64,000 bases of DNA from the NCBI RefSeq assembly GCF_003073045.1, contig NC_037600.1, forward strand, positions 12,400,515 through 12,464,514. Direction: 5' to 3'. This DNA is from Pomacea canaliculata (taxonomy: Eukaryota; Mollusca; Gastropoda; Architaenioglossa; Ampullariidae). Under the pieces are notes generated by a model, which was not told where the DNA came from, made no database searches, and saw only the letters and a list, made by a program, of their open reading frames with translations. The position numbers and the translations under genes were made by a program. Below are positions 1-12,177 of this stretch, one piece after another (the stretch's first letter is position 1; each line of letters opens with the position of its first letter).

Positions 1-200
1 GCACCTTGCGCGCGCCTAGACCGCGGCCCTGATTGGCCGACGACGTCGCCTAGGCGACGGCGCTGAGGAGGCTTGTCTCGTCCCCATCGTGGCAGCAGTC
101 GGGAAGGTGTTTATGATTGCTTAAAAGGCTGTCAGCCCCTCGCCGAGGAGATGGGAGATCAAGGACTCAAAATTATTGGCAGAAAAAAAAAAGTTGGGTG

Positions 201-251
201 AGGGGAGGGTTGGGAGGGTGGGGGAGAAGGGACAGGAGGGGGAGGGGGAGT
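201..251 (+). other. G-run tract with G-quadruplex potential
   Basis: The + strand has at least six closely spaced runs of three or more G, separated by one to four bases. It begins as AGGGGAGGGTTGGGAGGG and continues to about 250. This satisfies the usual G3+N1-7 pattern for an intramolecular G-quadruplex. It sits in the GC-rich left edge of the window. Whether it is part of a promoter cannot be told. Confidence 0.5.
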
Positions 252-769
252 CCTGGAGACTCGATCGTCTGATGTCCTGCTGCGCAGTTCAGCCTTGCGG
301 ACAATCAGCGAGACGATATCCGGCTTGTGACTTGCTTCCAGAAAGTTCTGAAGATGACGACATGGACAACGTGTGTCCCTCCTGTTGGTTGGCATGAAAA
401 TCCGTTTATCCAGTTTACCTGTTAACGTTTCCCATTACCCCTTTAATGGAAAAATACTTATTTCTCCTTATTTGATACCTACAGTAGCGATGGCGACGGC
501 AGTCGATGAAGACGACATTTGATGAGAGCAAAAAAAAAAATAAATAAATAAATAAAATAAAATAAATAAAAAAAAAAATAATGAAAGCGATTATTGTATT
601 ATTTTCTAACCTATAAAAATACTTTTCTTTGGTGGAACCAATCTTGATCAACAAAGTGGCCAGAGGTTTATATATAGATATATTGTGTCCATACCAGTGC
701 ATATGCGCACCTGTATTCTTGTCTTAATTGTTCCTGCATTTATTCATTTTGCTTTATACCTCTTTGGAC

Positions 770-1165
770 TTTGTCCACCACCATTCATCTCACAAAAGTT
801 TCATCCTGATCCTGTTCAAAGCAAAATCCATCAAGGTAAAAATCCCTCATCACCTCTCAGTAAAAAAAAAATGCCTGATCACTTACCATTTCAATCCTGA
901 TTGTCCTGTCCATACAAAATCTCCCATCACCTCTCAGTACAAAATCACCTGTCATTATCTCAGAACAAAACTCCTCCATTCATTTCTCAGCACATCTTCA
1001 TCTTCTCAGTTCACAATCTTCAGCACCCATCTCACTGCAAAAATCCACCATGCATCCTCCCACACAAGTTTACTACACTCCTTCTCAGTACAAAATTTTA
1101 CCTACATATTAAAAATCCACCATTGTCTTTCTGAATCCATGAAACTCTCTTCGAGTACAAAAGCC
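770..1165 (+). repeat. Diverged tandem repeat (CACCTCTCAGTACAAAATC-like unit)
   Basis: A degenerate unit resembling CACCTCTCAGTACAAAATC recurs roughly every 25-60 bases, for example near 850, 930, 955, 990, 1030 and 1083. The stretch is pyrimidine- and A-rich. It produces long open frames on the + strand with biased Ser/His/Leu composition and no domain. I read it as an old minisatellite, not a gene. Confidence 0.5.
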
Positions 1166-1453
1166 TGTGGGACTTTGTCACACAGTGTTTCCCAGATTTA
1201 CTGATGAAAGATTTCTACAGGACAGCTCAAACTTTGCTTGCTAGCCACTCACTCGCCTCTCAGACCTTTAGCGCCATCGTAAGTTGTTCCGGAAAGCCAT
1301 TTCACAGCTTGTAATGCCTGACATTTGTCACTGTGGAGGAGACCCTGTCACAGGAAAAAACTGGCTTCTGATGAGGAATGGCTCTGTGATTGTCCTGTCG
1401 AATTCCATCAGTTCCTGCTCAAAGTTCTTGTTGCTCTCCCCAATTTTAATTAT

Positions 1454-1502
1454 CTCCCTTTATTGTGACGTTGACGTTGACAGTGAATGCCAATAAAGGG
1501 AG
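1454..1502. repeat. Perfect 12-bp inverted repeat with 25-nt loop
   Basis: CTCCCTTTATTG at 1454-1465 is repeated as its exact reverse complement, CAATAAAGGGAG, at 1491-1502. A short ATT repeat follows (about 1514-1527). It could form a hairpin in RNA or be the remnant of a small transposable element. No target-site duplication was recognised. Confidence 0.5.
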
Positions 1503-4500
1503 CAAAGCCCGTATATTATTATTATTCTATAAATGTTTCTGAAAACTGAAAATGATAAAAAAAGCCTATCAGTACTACTCCGAATATTTCACAAGATTTA
1601 TTTATTAAAATTATTAATCAGTACAGCACTGAACATTCAGCAAGACTTAATATTTATATAGTTATATACATATATTTAATATTTAATATAGCTATGAATT
1701 AGTACAACATAGAGTGTTGAAAGAATAATTTGTCCAAACGTATTAATGAGTACGACATTGAATATTCTGGAAGATTTATACAACATTTTATTTTACAATA
1801 GGTCAGCTTACCGATCTCTTCTCTGTCATTGCTCTATATCTGTATATATTTTTTTTTTGGTTGTTGAAAATTTGTTCCGTATTGTTAATGTTTGAAATTT
1901 TGTTTATCTGATTTTAAAATTTGTTTGTTTTTATTCTCCTTTCTTCAGTTTCTCCCCTTTTTTTCTTTCTTTATCAGTCCGAAAAGTAAGATATTTCTAA
2001 TTTCTGTTGCTGAGAATTGTTTATAATAGTTATTGCAAAACAGTTGCATTTCAGTATACAAACAGCGTACATTGTACTCTTTATTTTGTTATGTAACCCT
2101 CCACTACCAGTACAAGCATCAGCACAAGACAGCACCCGCCATTGCCATCAACATCAGATCCACCCACCTCCTGCCTCTGGATCCTGTTCTTTTCTTTGTT
2201 CTTTGTAAAATTTATGTTTCCAGTCTCGAGATTTGCAAGCTAAGGCTTACAACTGCTGTCGAAATGTATAGACCTTCCCCCTTCTCCCTTTCGAGGAGGT
2301 GAGAAGTGTATAATTCTTCAGCTCCGTGAAAAGGATTTAATGCACCCCGGGTGAGAAAAGTTCCTTTCAGTCGTCTTGTAGCAACTCGTGTTGAGAACGA
2401 AACGGCTTACGGCGCTGGAAGAAAGGCCGTGCACCCCGTGAACTGAACTTGATGCCCTTACAGCGATCCTGCTATACAGAATACAAATAAATGTGGAGAA
2501 TGTCAGGCAGCTGCCCGATTGTACTGAGGCTGAGAAAGGAATGATCCACTTAGAAAGGTTTCATTTTTTTTTTTTTTGCTGTACTCCTTTCCTGTTTGAA
2601 ATTAGGGCAACTGAACGAAGAAGGTATTTTTGTTATCAATGCCACAATAAAAACAACGGTGCCACTAAAAACAATAATAACAAAGACAACAACGAGGACG
2701 ACGGTGGTGATGGTTGTGATGGTCGTGATGACGACGACGAAGATGATGGTGAAGCACGAAAAGTAAGCGAAGATAGGAGGCAAAGGGACACAAGACGATC
2801 GCATTTCGTGTAAAAATTCTGGGCATACATCTCACTAATTTTATATTCAGATTCAGTCGTATAATTAAAGATACAATTTTCATAGCAAACGCTGTTTAGA
2901 AGTAGTATCAAGGGATAGTGCACGCATTTACAAAACATTTACTTTAATGGCGAATAGTAAAAAATACCTCGAGCTTAACGACGCCCCCTCTAAAAAAAAA
3001 ATAAAAATAAATAAATAAAATAAAAAAATATTTGAGCAAGAAATAATAATAATAAAAGAACAAGAGGACGAAGGGGATGGAAGAGAAGAAGAAGTAGAAG
3101 ACGAAAAATTACACATTTTGTATAAGTAACAATCCTTAACATTGAAGAGCTTGAAGATTTTTTTTTTTTATATTGAAAGTTAAAAAGTTCTTCGTACCTC
3201 ATGTGAGCCTCAAGGTGCAAGTTTGTAAAAGGGGAGGAACCATTATGAATAGTGAAGAAATCGCTCGTAAGAAGACCAACTTTCTGCTGAGAGGGGCGCG
3301 GACAGGACACAATGCAGGTATTCACCATGTCGGGTACTGCAAGAGTCACCCGGTCCATCGCTACCCTCAGTCTATCAAACGCACGTCTTCTGGCAACCAC
3401 CACAAAGGTTTAATTGAGTCCCGGGGGCACCCACGGCTTAAACTGTTGGCAGCCCGACACCCTTTCCAACAAATTGAATACCAATGCTGAGCGAATCTGC
3501 TCGAGTAGGAGATCGGGGGACAGGGACCAAGGGTTCGACGATTGTGGGGGTCCCCGTTGGCCACTTTCAGTAAACTTTTCATGTAGAGTCACAGATATCT
3601 TTCACCAGGTAGGCGTCCCCATCCAAAAGTTTTCTTTTAGTTTATAGTGAAAAATTACGTCCTAAAGTATGCCTACGTCTTATTTATTTACTATGGTTTA
3701 ATTTAAAATTCAGGACATCCACATTTTAAACGAATTTTAGATGTAATACTAAAATTTTCAATAAAGTAGAATGACTTTTGGGTACTACTAATATCAAAAA
3801 CAAAAGTAAATAAAATATTTATTGTATTTATACATATGAAGCTGAAATAACTCTGAAGAAGTTGAAAAGGTGTAGCTGAAATATAGCAATATGACTGATC
3901 GTAGAAACTCCGTTAGCACACACAATTTTCTTCTTTAAGAACACGAATGCTCAGAACAAAACAACAACAGGTACAAACCTGGGGAAGTCCTTCCATGCAC
4001 GACTTCTCTGAGGCAAGTTGTGGCTCATCGTTGTCGACCTTTAACCCCAAGCCACGCCGCGGCGTCCGTAGCGAACTCCTAATCCTATTCACACCTCAAG
4101 TGCACCCAGACCCCGGGACTATAGGGACTTCATTTCACACCATCTGGCTTCCTCGGGACTCTCCTGGCGGAGGTGGCGAAGGACCTGCGTGTGGGAGGAA
4201 AGGTGAGCAAGAGAGAAGACAGGGCCACGGGTCTTACAAGCGGGCCACGAGTCCTTGTGGGTGCCGGTGAAAAAAGTCAGGCAAGGGAGGAGGAGTGGGA
4301 AGGGGAAGCGGGAGACCCGCCTGCAGTCTTCTGACTTTTATGGAATATTTAAAATGTTTGTTGAGGAGTTGGAGAAGTGAACTTCCACGAAACCTGGGAT
4401 TGTTCACAATATCCTTGCTCAAGTCAGTTCAGACAGAAGTTTCTCACTTTCCTTCCTATACCATTTCTTTGTGGCCTCCTTGAAAATTTAAAAATAATAA

Positions 4501-4963
4501 CAAAGGTGTAATTATTTCTCTCCCTTTTCTAAACCATCTGTATGTACTCAGTAACATTTATTGTGTTTTACTTTAAAAAATTTCAGTTGATATAGGAACT
4601 CACAATAAATATTTTTCTTTTTTTCTTTCTTCTGTACTGTTTGTGTTGGTTCAGTTGCTTAAGATCTGCATAATGTTTTTTTTCCCCTTCTTGGAAAAAA
4701 CTGACTCACTAAAATTGCTTATTAAAACGCCTTGACATTTGTGGCCCAGTTCAAAGAAAAAAAGATTATTTTTAAAATTTAAACGCAATAATTTAACAAT
4801 AAGTCAGTTGCATGTGGTTCTGATATTATGAACAGATCCCGGTCATCACAAGCTAACTCTAGTTTCATGTTTTAGGTATTGGAGAGAAAGCTCATTAATT
4901 AATTAGTTTATAATTAATGTAATTGAACCGTTTTATTTTTCAGGAATCACAGGAAACGCGACT

Positions 4964-5038
<75 letters not shown>
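4964..5038 (+). repeat. (CAA)n microsatellite
   Basis: A run of about two dozen CAA/ACA trinucleotides, nearly pure, interrupted once by AAAC. It is non-coding and lies upstream of the homeobox gene. Confidence 0.9.
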
Positions 5039-5325
5039 CATAGGGCTATTTTCGCGTATGCTCAACGCACTTTACAAGTGATACCAATGCGACAAGCATG
5101 CAAACACACATGCATACACACACTTAAATTCACATCAGCTATCCCCCACACATAACTGTATATAGAAAAATGTCGGTAACTGGGATTTGAAGCCGACATG
5201 TGTGTGAAGCATTTGCCTATGTCGGTTCTCTGACCAGTTGAGTCTGTCTAATGGACTGGACTTCATATTCAGTAATTTAAAAAATTGCGAAACGAAAACA
5301 AGTGGAAAAGTCATGTCTGAAGTTG

Positions 5326-5378
5326 CTAAAGATGATGATGACGACGACGATGATGATGATGATGATGATGAGGAGGAT
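5326..5378 (+). repeat. (GAT/GAC)n microsatellite
   Basis: Tandem GAT/GAC/GAG triplets encode a poly-Asp run in one + frame. The flanking sequence has no recognisable domain, so I treat this as a simple repeat. Confidence 0.8.
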
Positions 5379-6601
5379 GACAAATGCAAGATGCGTAGGC
5401 GCAAGCGCTTGGCAGGGAAGATGAGGACGGTCCCAGAGGAGGAGGCTCTCTGTTTCGCCAACTTATTGCTAGCATCGTGATTGGCTGAAGAAGAAGAGGG
5501 CGTGGCACACGCAGAAATGGCGAGAAGGCTGGAGAGTAATCATCCATGAAAAACAGGCAGGGCTGGCGGAAAGAGGTACACAAAGGGCAAATCCAACGGA
5601 ACATAATGTCGCCTCCGTACAGTTCTCTCCTGCACCTACAGGGCTACACGTATTCTTACACCGTGCGGAAATTTAGAACACGAAACACAAAAACACTAAG
5701 GACATTGACATTTATTTTCTCGGGTAGCTGAGGGTTGTAGCTTAGCAAAGGATTCTGTTTGAGATATGAAAATAATAATGGTTTCAAAATCAGTCACAAG
5801 CTGTAATCTCAATCCAGTCACGTGACTCCATCTCCATGAAACCCTCTGGCAGCCGTTCATTCATCTCGCCATTTCGGGCTCTCTAATTTTCTCATGTTCA
5901 TAATACGGAGCATTCTCACTCCTCCACCACACCCCCATTTCCATAACCGGTCGTTTCCGAAAATCGTCGTCAGCTTTTCGTTCAGCTGGTCGAAGACATC
6001 CCAGCATGCTTGGCTGTCGTCTGCTTGAAGCTGCCCAGTTGAAGAAGACCTCGCGATGGACTGTCGCTTGCGCCGTCGCTCCCACCCCCACACCCCTTTC
6101 CCCACAAACATCCCCTACCCCTTTCCACGAATCCCCTCCCTGCCTCCCTCCAGATCATGGATTTAAGGTACCTGCCTCAAACTTCCTGGCATTTCAGGAA
6201 ACCTTCGCCTTTACTGCGGGTGCCATTGAGATTGTGTGTCCTCAGTGGTTGCCGAGGGCTCAGCTAAATGACTTTGAAAATGCCTTTGTCCTTCTGGCTT
6301 TCATGGCTCTTTGTAAACGAATCGGTAGATTGGTGTAGCAATCCGCTTCGCTGGAAAGTCCGCTTACACCAAAGAAGGTTCGTCGTTAGGTAATGTGATC
6401 AAACTGCCTTTTGGCCCCGATGGTTGTATTTGTGTAGGTGTGTGCTGCGTTCTTCGCAAAAGATGCAGTCTGGTGACTAAAACTTTTTTCAAAGTGAAAG
6501 TTCTCAAGAGTACTTTATACTTTTCATAAAATTAAATGTGAAAGTTCCAAACTTCCATATCATTGTGACATTTCTATCATCTTGACAAACGCTCTCGGAA
6601 A

Positions 6602-7632
6602 ATGGAAAGCATTGCGTGCATTGCTGAAACCGAGGGTCAAGATAGGAAACATCACACCAAAGAAGCAGACGACGACGAGGAGATTAAGTTGGACGAATCG
6701 GAGATAATTGATGTCGATGGCGTAGATAACCAGTCAGCGATTGATGTCATCGACGGTGTGAGAGTTACGGAGGAACACTCCTCCTTTTATAAGCCCATTT
6801 CCAGTGTTTCTCATTTCCAGAAACCTGAAAAGACTGTTCAGATTTCAGAATACGCCCACTTAGAAACCTTTGACCCTAAACAAAGACATGGGGTTGTTGA
6901 AGATCACAGCATCAATACTCTAACCTCAAAAGTGCACAGATATCGGCAGGTCAACAAGGACTGCTCCTGGCAAGGGAAACACAGCAATTCTGTCCTGGAC
7001 CCACGCACGGACTCCGAAGAGGACACCACAGACACACCAGCGATGACATCAACAACTGACTGCACTCTGAGAACTCTCGCACGTAAGACCTTTCATCCAT
7101 TTAGTTCTTTCCGTGCTCCTCGCGAACGCTTTTCACAGAATCAACCAACTCTGCCGACCTCCGTGGCAAAAGTGAATCCGATGAAACGGTTACTGCCCTC
7201 GACCAAGACCAAAAGCAGAGAAAGACACAAGAAGGTCCGCAAGACCTTTGTGGGACAGTCCGACCCAGAAACGTTCGTCATGCGACAAGAAGTGCGTAAC
7301 GCCGGTGGTGGGTGACGTACTCCAGGTGAACGACGTCCACCAGACGTCAGCCAACAAGAGGCTTCCTCCATCACCTCCATCCCCGGCTCGTGTGTCGTCA
7401 TCGAAACCGTCGTTCATGATCACGGACATCCTCAGGGACACGCAGACGCTGTCGAGAGTCGCGTCCAGGTGCGAGAAGAGAGGCGGCAGCACTCTACCTG
7501 TGAACCTTCACCTGTCTTCGCGTCGCTCGCCGCTGCTTGCGCCTGTGACCGACGTCGACGACAATGACGACGACGATGAGGAGGATGGAGACAGCGATAA
7601 TAGCATCGACGACGAAAATATTTTTCAGAGAG
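6602..7632 (+). CDS. BarH-like gene exon 1 (frame-broken)
   Basis: The first ATG after an in-frame TGA (6566) is at 6602. It opens 237 codons rich in Asp/Glu, Ser and Lys, ending at 7313-7315. The next frame is open from 7185 through the splice donor after 7632 and carries [18 protein letters not shown], the FIL-type motif FMITDILRD and a [14 protein letters not shown] run. BarH proteins have a comparable motif and acidic stretch before the homeodomain. The two frames overlap in 7185-7315. Joining them requires dropping one base or gaining two. No intron of plausible length with GT-AG ends fits inside the overlap. Confidence 0.65.
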
Positions 7633-10600
7633 GTAAGCAAAATAAGGGACGGCGTTATGATATCTTAATGCAACAGAAATAACAAGATAACAACGATAAG
7701 ATGTACATTTATGTTTGTAGGCAGTGGGAGGCACAGCTGGCATTAAGAAGAATTACAAAATTACTCGTTATTAACCTTTTTCACCCTGATCGTTAATAAT
7801 CGTGTGCACGATGCCGTTTAGCTCTCAAACACAAAAATTGACTTTCAAGACCCTTGTTACTTCCAGAACCTCTTTTTTGCAAGAAATACCATCATTAAAG
7901 TCATCACACCTCGTCAATGATATCCATGACAACTATTTTCTTTTCATTTTCTCTATAAAGGTCGTTTTAACCGACTATTAAACTTTTGCCCAAGTACGAC
8001 AGAATTTCGAGAAACGGTCATGTAAACACTTTGCCAAACTTTCACGAAATGTTTTGTCCATTTTCTCCCCACGGTTAAGGATTCCTTAAAGAAGAGTCGT
8101 AAGTCTGCCATGAATTAAAACCACTTATATATATATTTTTTTTCAAGATCCTTGAATTTTTTAAGGTGGTGCATTCTTTCAATTTTTTTGAGGAACTGTG
8201 TTAAATATAAACATTTTATTCGCCTAAAAAGAACTGTCGTCATTTGAACAAGTAACATCGGATTTTTATGATGCATTTGCATATTTTGCTATTCATAAAT
8301 TTAAGTTTATCAACTTGACGTGCGTATAACCGAAGGTAGTTTATACAATAAAATAAAAAAACAAAAATTATTATTTGGGTGCAGTCCTCGCTGGGGTGCT
8401 TCCTTTGCAAATAATCACATAAATGTCAAAACATCCTACACCAGAGCATTTCAAAGAAAAAGAATCATTATTCTAAACAGTTGCTTTATGATTTATTCAG
8501 AAAGCTTTGAAGACATTTCTTGTGAATGGCAGGCTAAAATATTCAAATGGTGGTTTAGAAGAAAAATAATTTTTTATTTTGACACAGACCTCGCCTGCAT
8601 ACAATGGGGGCGTTTGTCAGACTGGATTTAACATTCTTTATTGTTAAGATTTTGTCACAAGCAAACGACCACTATCCATATGATCAGCATACTGCTGGCT
8701 GAAATACAAATACATACACACAATCAGAATGTACACTTTATATGGAATACCTAGTTTATACGACTATGCAAGTAAATATCAGCAAGTTACCTAAATTTTA
8801 CATAGGGGGTCTGTGACAAGTTTTCTTTTTTAAGACAGAACACCCAAGCATTTGCTTTGAGTGTATTGAGATTCGAATTGATTATATACTGGGAAAGTAA
8901 TTACGATTACAAGTATACTGAGTTTCTCTTTTCTCCTTCCCTCCACGCATCTCAAACCGATAATGATTATTGTTATGATGGTGAAAACGAGGGAGAAAAT
9001 TGCTAAAATCGTCATTTAAAAAAATTTGTTTCTTTTATTTTGACGGTTTGCTTGTGTATCGGTGTTCTTTCTTGTTTTCTTCTTCCCTTGACTATTCTCA
9101 AAGTATATTGGTTTCGGATTTTTCCCTCTTTGGCGGTAATTTCTGTCAAAAGCACAATAAGAAAAAAATTAACGAAAACATTAAATGAAATCTAGGAAGG
9201 AATAAAAGTGAAAAGGAACGAAAGAAACGGAGAATGGATGGGATTAACGAAAAAGTAAGGGGAAGGAAGAATATACAAATGTCTCAATAACAAATGAAAG
9301 ATTCGCAATTTAGAAGTAATCAAACAACCATTTCGGAAATTTTATTGGAAGCAGTACAACTCATACAGTAGGTACAAGTGAGAAGAAAACGCTTTTGTGT
9401 CCGCACTTCGTAATACTCGTGCAGACACTCGAACACACAGACACACATTTACGCCCGCACACGCAAATATATCATCCTTCCCTCCCCCGTTATTCTAGTG
9501 GACAAAGATTTTTAGCAGGTGTCAGCAAGGCTTCGTGGTCTTGTAGTCTTAGTCTCGCTCAGTGTAAGTTTAGTTAAGGTCAGTTTGCGGGCAAGAAATT
9601 TGCCTCGTTGAGCGTCCTCTAGTGCCAGCAACTGGAAATATTTTTCTGTCCGTTCGGGACTGATGTGATCCTGATTTGCTAGGAAAGAAAAAAATATGAA
9701 ACGGATGACGCATCAAGATCCACCTTTCTCACCAGAATACCACACTCTTGACATGATGAACCACTTGACAGCTACTCTTACAGCCAGTAGGTGCAAGATT
9801 TATAGTTTACTAACCCTCTTTGACTTTTTTTTTTCGGTCCTGGTGTATCTGGTAGAGCGGGTGATGACGAGGTTAATGATCAACAGTCGTCGCCGTTGCT
9901 GTTGCTGAGGTCCAAGCGGCCCCGCAAGGCGCGGACGGCCTTCAGTGACCAGCAGCTGCGGTGCCTGGAGCGGAGCTTCGAGCGGCAGAAGTATCTGAGT
10001 GTACAGGACCGTCTGGAGCTGGCCAGCAAGCTGGGCTTGACTGACACCCAGGTCAAGACTTGGTACCAGAACAGACGGTGAGAGCTTGCATGTTGTACAG
10101 CGTACCACACGGTAGAACGCCCTCTACCCCCCTCAAAAAAAAAAAAAAAAAAGACAGAAAAATGACAAAAGAAAAGAAAAGCATGGCATTGCCAGCAAAA
10201 GCTTCCGTAACAGTCATAAATAGGAACAGACTAATCTTAGTGGTGATCGTGTCCTGCGTGAACCAAACAATGTCTTTGACATAACCATTGGGTAACAGAT
10301 TGTTACATACCAAGTGAAAACCACAACTGCAATTTAAGAAAGACTGAGAGGAAGTTATATTATTTTAACACTGTTAACAATTAAAGCAAAGAAGTCAACG
10401 GATTATTGTCTTTGACAACAATTAAGGTATTTATAATAAAGTGTTTAAAAAACTTCAAAGTATTAAAATTACAATTATAATTATGCTATAAAAATTATTC
10501 ATGTTGTGGTACGTTTGTTTCTTTAATAACAACTCTAATTTAACGTCTGAAAAAAGGCAGATAACCGACCGGTTATTTATTTTCTGACTGGCGTATAGTC

Positions 10601-11316
10601 AATAAATTAATGTTTATATTTTAAGCTTTTCTTATCGTGGTAGGTCTGACTTAACTTTCTTCTCTCCCTTTAGGTCGAATACTAAATGTAAAAAAAAGTA
10701 CAAAGTTGGCTTATACTGTGTCCCTTGTAAACACAGACTGGCAATTGAATAATGATAATAATATGATGGAATAAAGTAAAATATTATTTTAATAAAATTA
10801 AAATATAAATGGTTGGAGGAGGTTCTTATGTCATATTACAGTATAAAATGTCAGTCAAGCCCATTCACTCTGGAATTTCCTTGCACTTTCTAATCAGTGC
10901 CAAGAGTTCCAGACCCTGATGCATTATGGTTAGAACTGTCAGAACACTGGTGTGACTGTGTAACAATGTATTGCAGGACGAAGTGGAAGCGGCAGACGGC
11001 TGTGGGGCTGGAGCTGCTGACGGAGGCCAGCAACCTGGCGGCGGTGCAGCGGGTGCTACAGACCAACCCCTACTGGGCCTCCTTCCATCCTCACGCCGCC
11101 TCCTTCATCTCCTCCATGGACGGCCTCATTCCCCGATTCGCTCATCCTCTTCCCACCGGAAGTAGTGACGTGGCGCAGGTAGTCGGCGGAGTGGTGGCCC
11201 CTAGACCGACACTTCCGCACCAGGCGGCGCTGTTCCATTTGTCTGGTTTGCAGACGACAGTTCCCTATTCGGGTCTGCCAGCAGCTCTTGCGCCGGTCAT
11301 CGAAAAACGAATTTGA
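6602..11316 (+). CDS. BarH-like homeobox transcription factor (three exons)
   Basis: A nuclear DNA-binding factor of the BarH/BARHL class, which in animals acts in neural and sensory cell fate. Exon 1 holds a repression (FIL/eh1-type) motif, SFMITDIL at about 7410, followed by an acidic run; its donor is AG|GTAAGC after 7632. Exon 2 (9858-10077) has a basic KRPRKAR start and most of the homeodomain. Exon 3 (10977-11316) completes helix 3 (RTKWKRQ), then the BarH tail [19 protein letters not shown], and ends at a TGA. Phases match: G|CG between exons 1 and 2, CG|G between exons 2 and 3. Helix 3 reads WYQNRR, and the Tyr is a BarH hallmark. The assignment is firm from the homeodomain. Exon 1 is uncertain: an ATG-started frame (6602-7315) and the frame holding the FIL motif (open 7185-7632) differ by one register, so the N-terminus needs an extra intron or contains an indel. 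Confidence 0.88.
9858..10077 (+). CDS. BarH-like gene exon 2: homeodomain helices 1-3
   Basis: The acceptor is GGTAGAG|CGG, chosen because it completes the GCG codon left by exon 1 and keeps the homeodomain frame. The exon encodes an acidic and then basic linker, followed by the homeodomain ([51 protein letters not shown]). The donor CG|GTGAG lies inside the codon for the second Arg of NRR, so an intron splits recognition helix 3. The near-identity to BarH family helices makes the class certain. Confidence 0.93.
10977..11316 (+). CDS. BarH-like gene exon 3: end of homeodomain and C-terminal tail
   Basis: The acceptor TTGCAG|GACG completes Arg and continues [18 protein letters not shown], then [14 protein letters not shown]. 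This is the conserved segment immediately after the BarH homeodomain. A Pro/His/Gly/Val-rich tail of about 80 residues ends at TGA 11314-11316. The exon is 340 nt, which fits a single leading base plus 113 codons. Confidence 0.92.
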
Positions 11317-12177
11317 TGCACTGACTATCCTAAGGGATTGTTGTCTTGTTATTGTTGTTGTTGTCGTCGTCGCCATTCAGCAGTATTTTATAAGTATTCT
11401 TTCAATTTGGATTTCATCGAGAAAACAGGTTTTGCTCGAACTTAGGCCTTTGAGTGCTTTGACCTTCTTCAACTGGGGTTAAAGGACAGCGGAAGACTTG
11501 AACTGAGATTTTAATTCCTGTAAGTGTTGCAGGCTTTAGTCTCTTTACCCACACATAGACTACTGCACTGAAAAATGAGTGACCCTGCAGTTGTATGAAA
11601 ACATTCCCGCGGTGAAGTTTATTTTAACCTCAGTCCGTATTCCTGATGGACCTTTGACCTGTCAGTGTAAATGTTTTCTCGAAATGTCTGTAGGCGAGGA
11701 GCAGTGGATGTATGAAGCTTGTAGTCAACATTGAGAGTTTTCATAAAGACCCACACATTTACGTTCAGTTAACGAAACAAGGAAGGACAGTGACAACAGG
11801 TGTAGAAGAGAATGTTCTTGGAAATATTTGTGACTCAATGTTCTCTCACAGGTAGGATGTGTGTGTGTGTTAGTGTGTGTGTTAGAGCTTCACGTGCAGT
11901 CTTGTCAGTTATCTGTTATTTTAGCGGCAGTAATACTCCAATAGCAATAATATTTCAAAGGCAGAGGACGGTATTCAAAAACCAACTGTAGCATATCTGA
12001 GTCAAAAAGACTTATCTACAGTTTTTTTATTTCATCGTTTGTCATCAGAAGTGCGCGATGACAGGAGAACCTTTTACATATGTGTGTGTGTGTGTTTTGT
12101 GTGTATATGCGTGCGTGCATGTGTGTTTGTATATATGTGTTTGTTTGTTTGTATACATATATATGCATGTAGCATGT
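11317..12177. other. Gap between convergent homeobox and EF-hand genes
   Basis: This is where the 3' ends of the + strand homeobox gene and the - strand EF-hand gene converge. It holds a GTT/GTC run (about 11338-11375) and GT-rich microsatellite (about 11860-11885 and 12080-12170). No coding frame with a recognisable domain was seen. Confidence 0.5.

Larger units (their letters stand above)
1..6601. other. Non-coding region upstream of the homeobox gene
   Basis: I could not support any gene here. The left edge (about 1-420) is GC-rich, with CpG dinucleotides, a CCAAT-type element (GATTGG near 31-36), a 14-bp palindrome and a G-run tract. The rest is AT-rich and contains diverged minisatellite (770-1160), a 12-bp inverted repeat (1454-1502), (CAA)n (4964-5038) and GAC/GAT runs (2690-2760, 5326-5375). 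Open frames here, including those around 3.0-3.6, 5.1-5.6 and 5.9-6.3 kb, are low-complexity or show no recognisable domain. Promoter and 5'-UTR sequence of the homeobox gene should lie in the last kilobase, but nothing decisive is visible. Confidence 0.55.

Noticed and set aside
2550..3116. Open frames rich in Val/Thr/Ile or Asp/Ser
   Set aside because: Products of GAC/GAT and AAT simple repeats read in different frames.
4897..4925. ATTAATTAATTAG...TTATAATTAAT palindromic stretch
   Set aside because: AT-only palindromes are expected in DNA of this composition.
5135..5604. Poly-Ser, poly-Asp and poly-His frames
   Set aside because: All three are translations of the same (GAT)n microsatellite.
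9800..10313. Antisense frames over the homeodomain exon
   Set aside because: Shadows of the BarH exon on the opposite strand, with no independent support.
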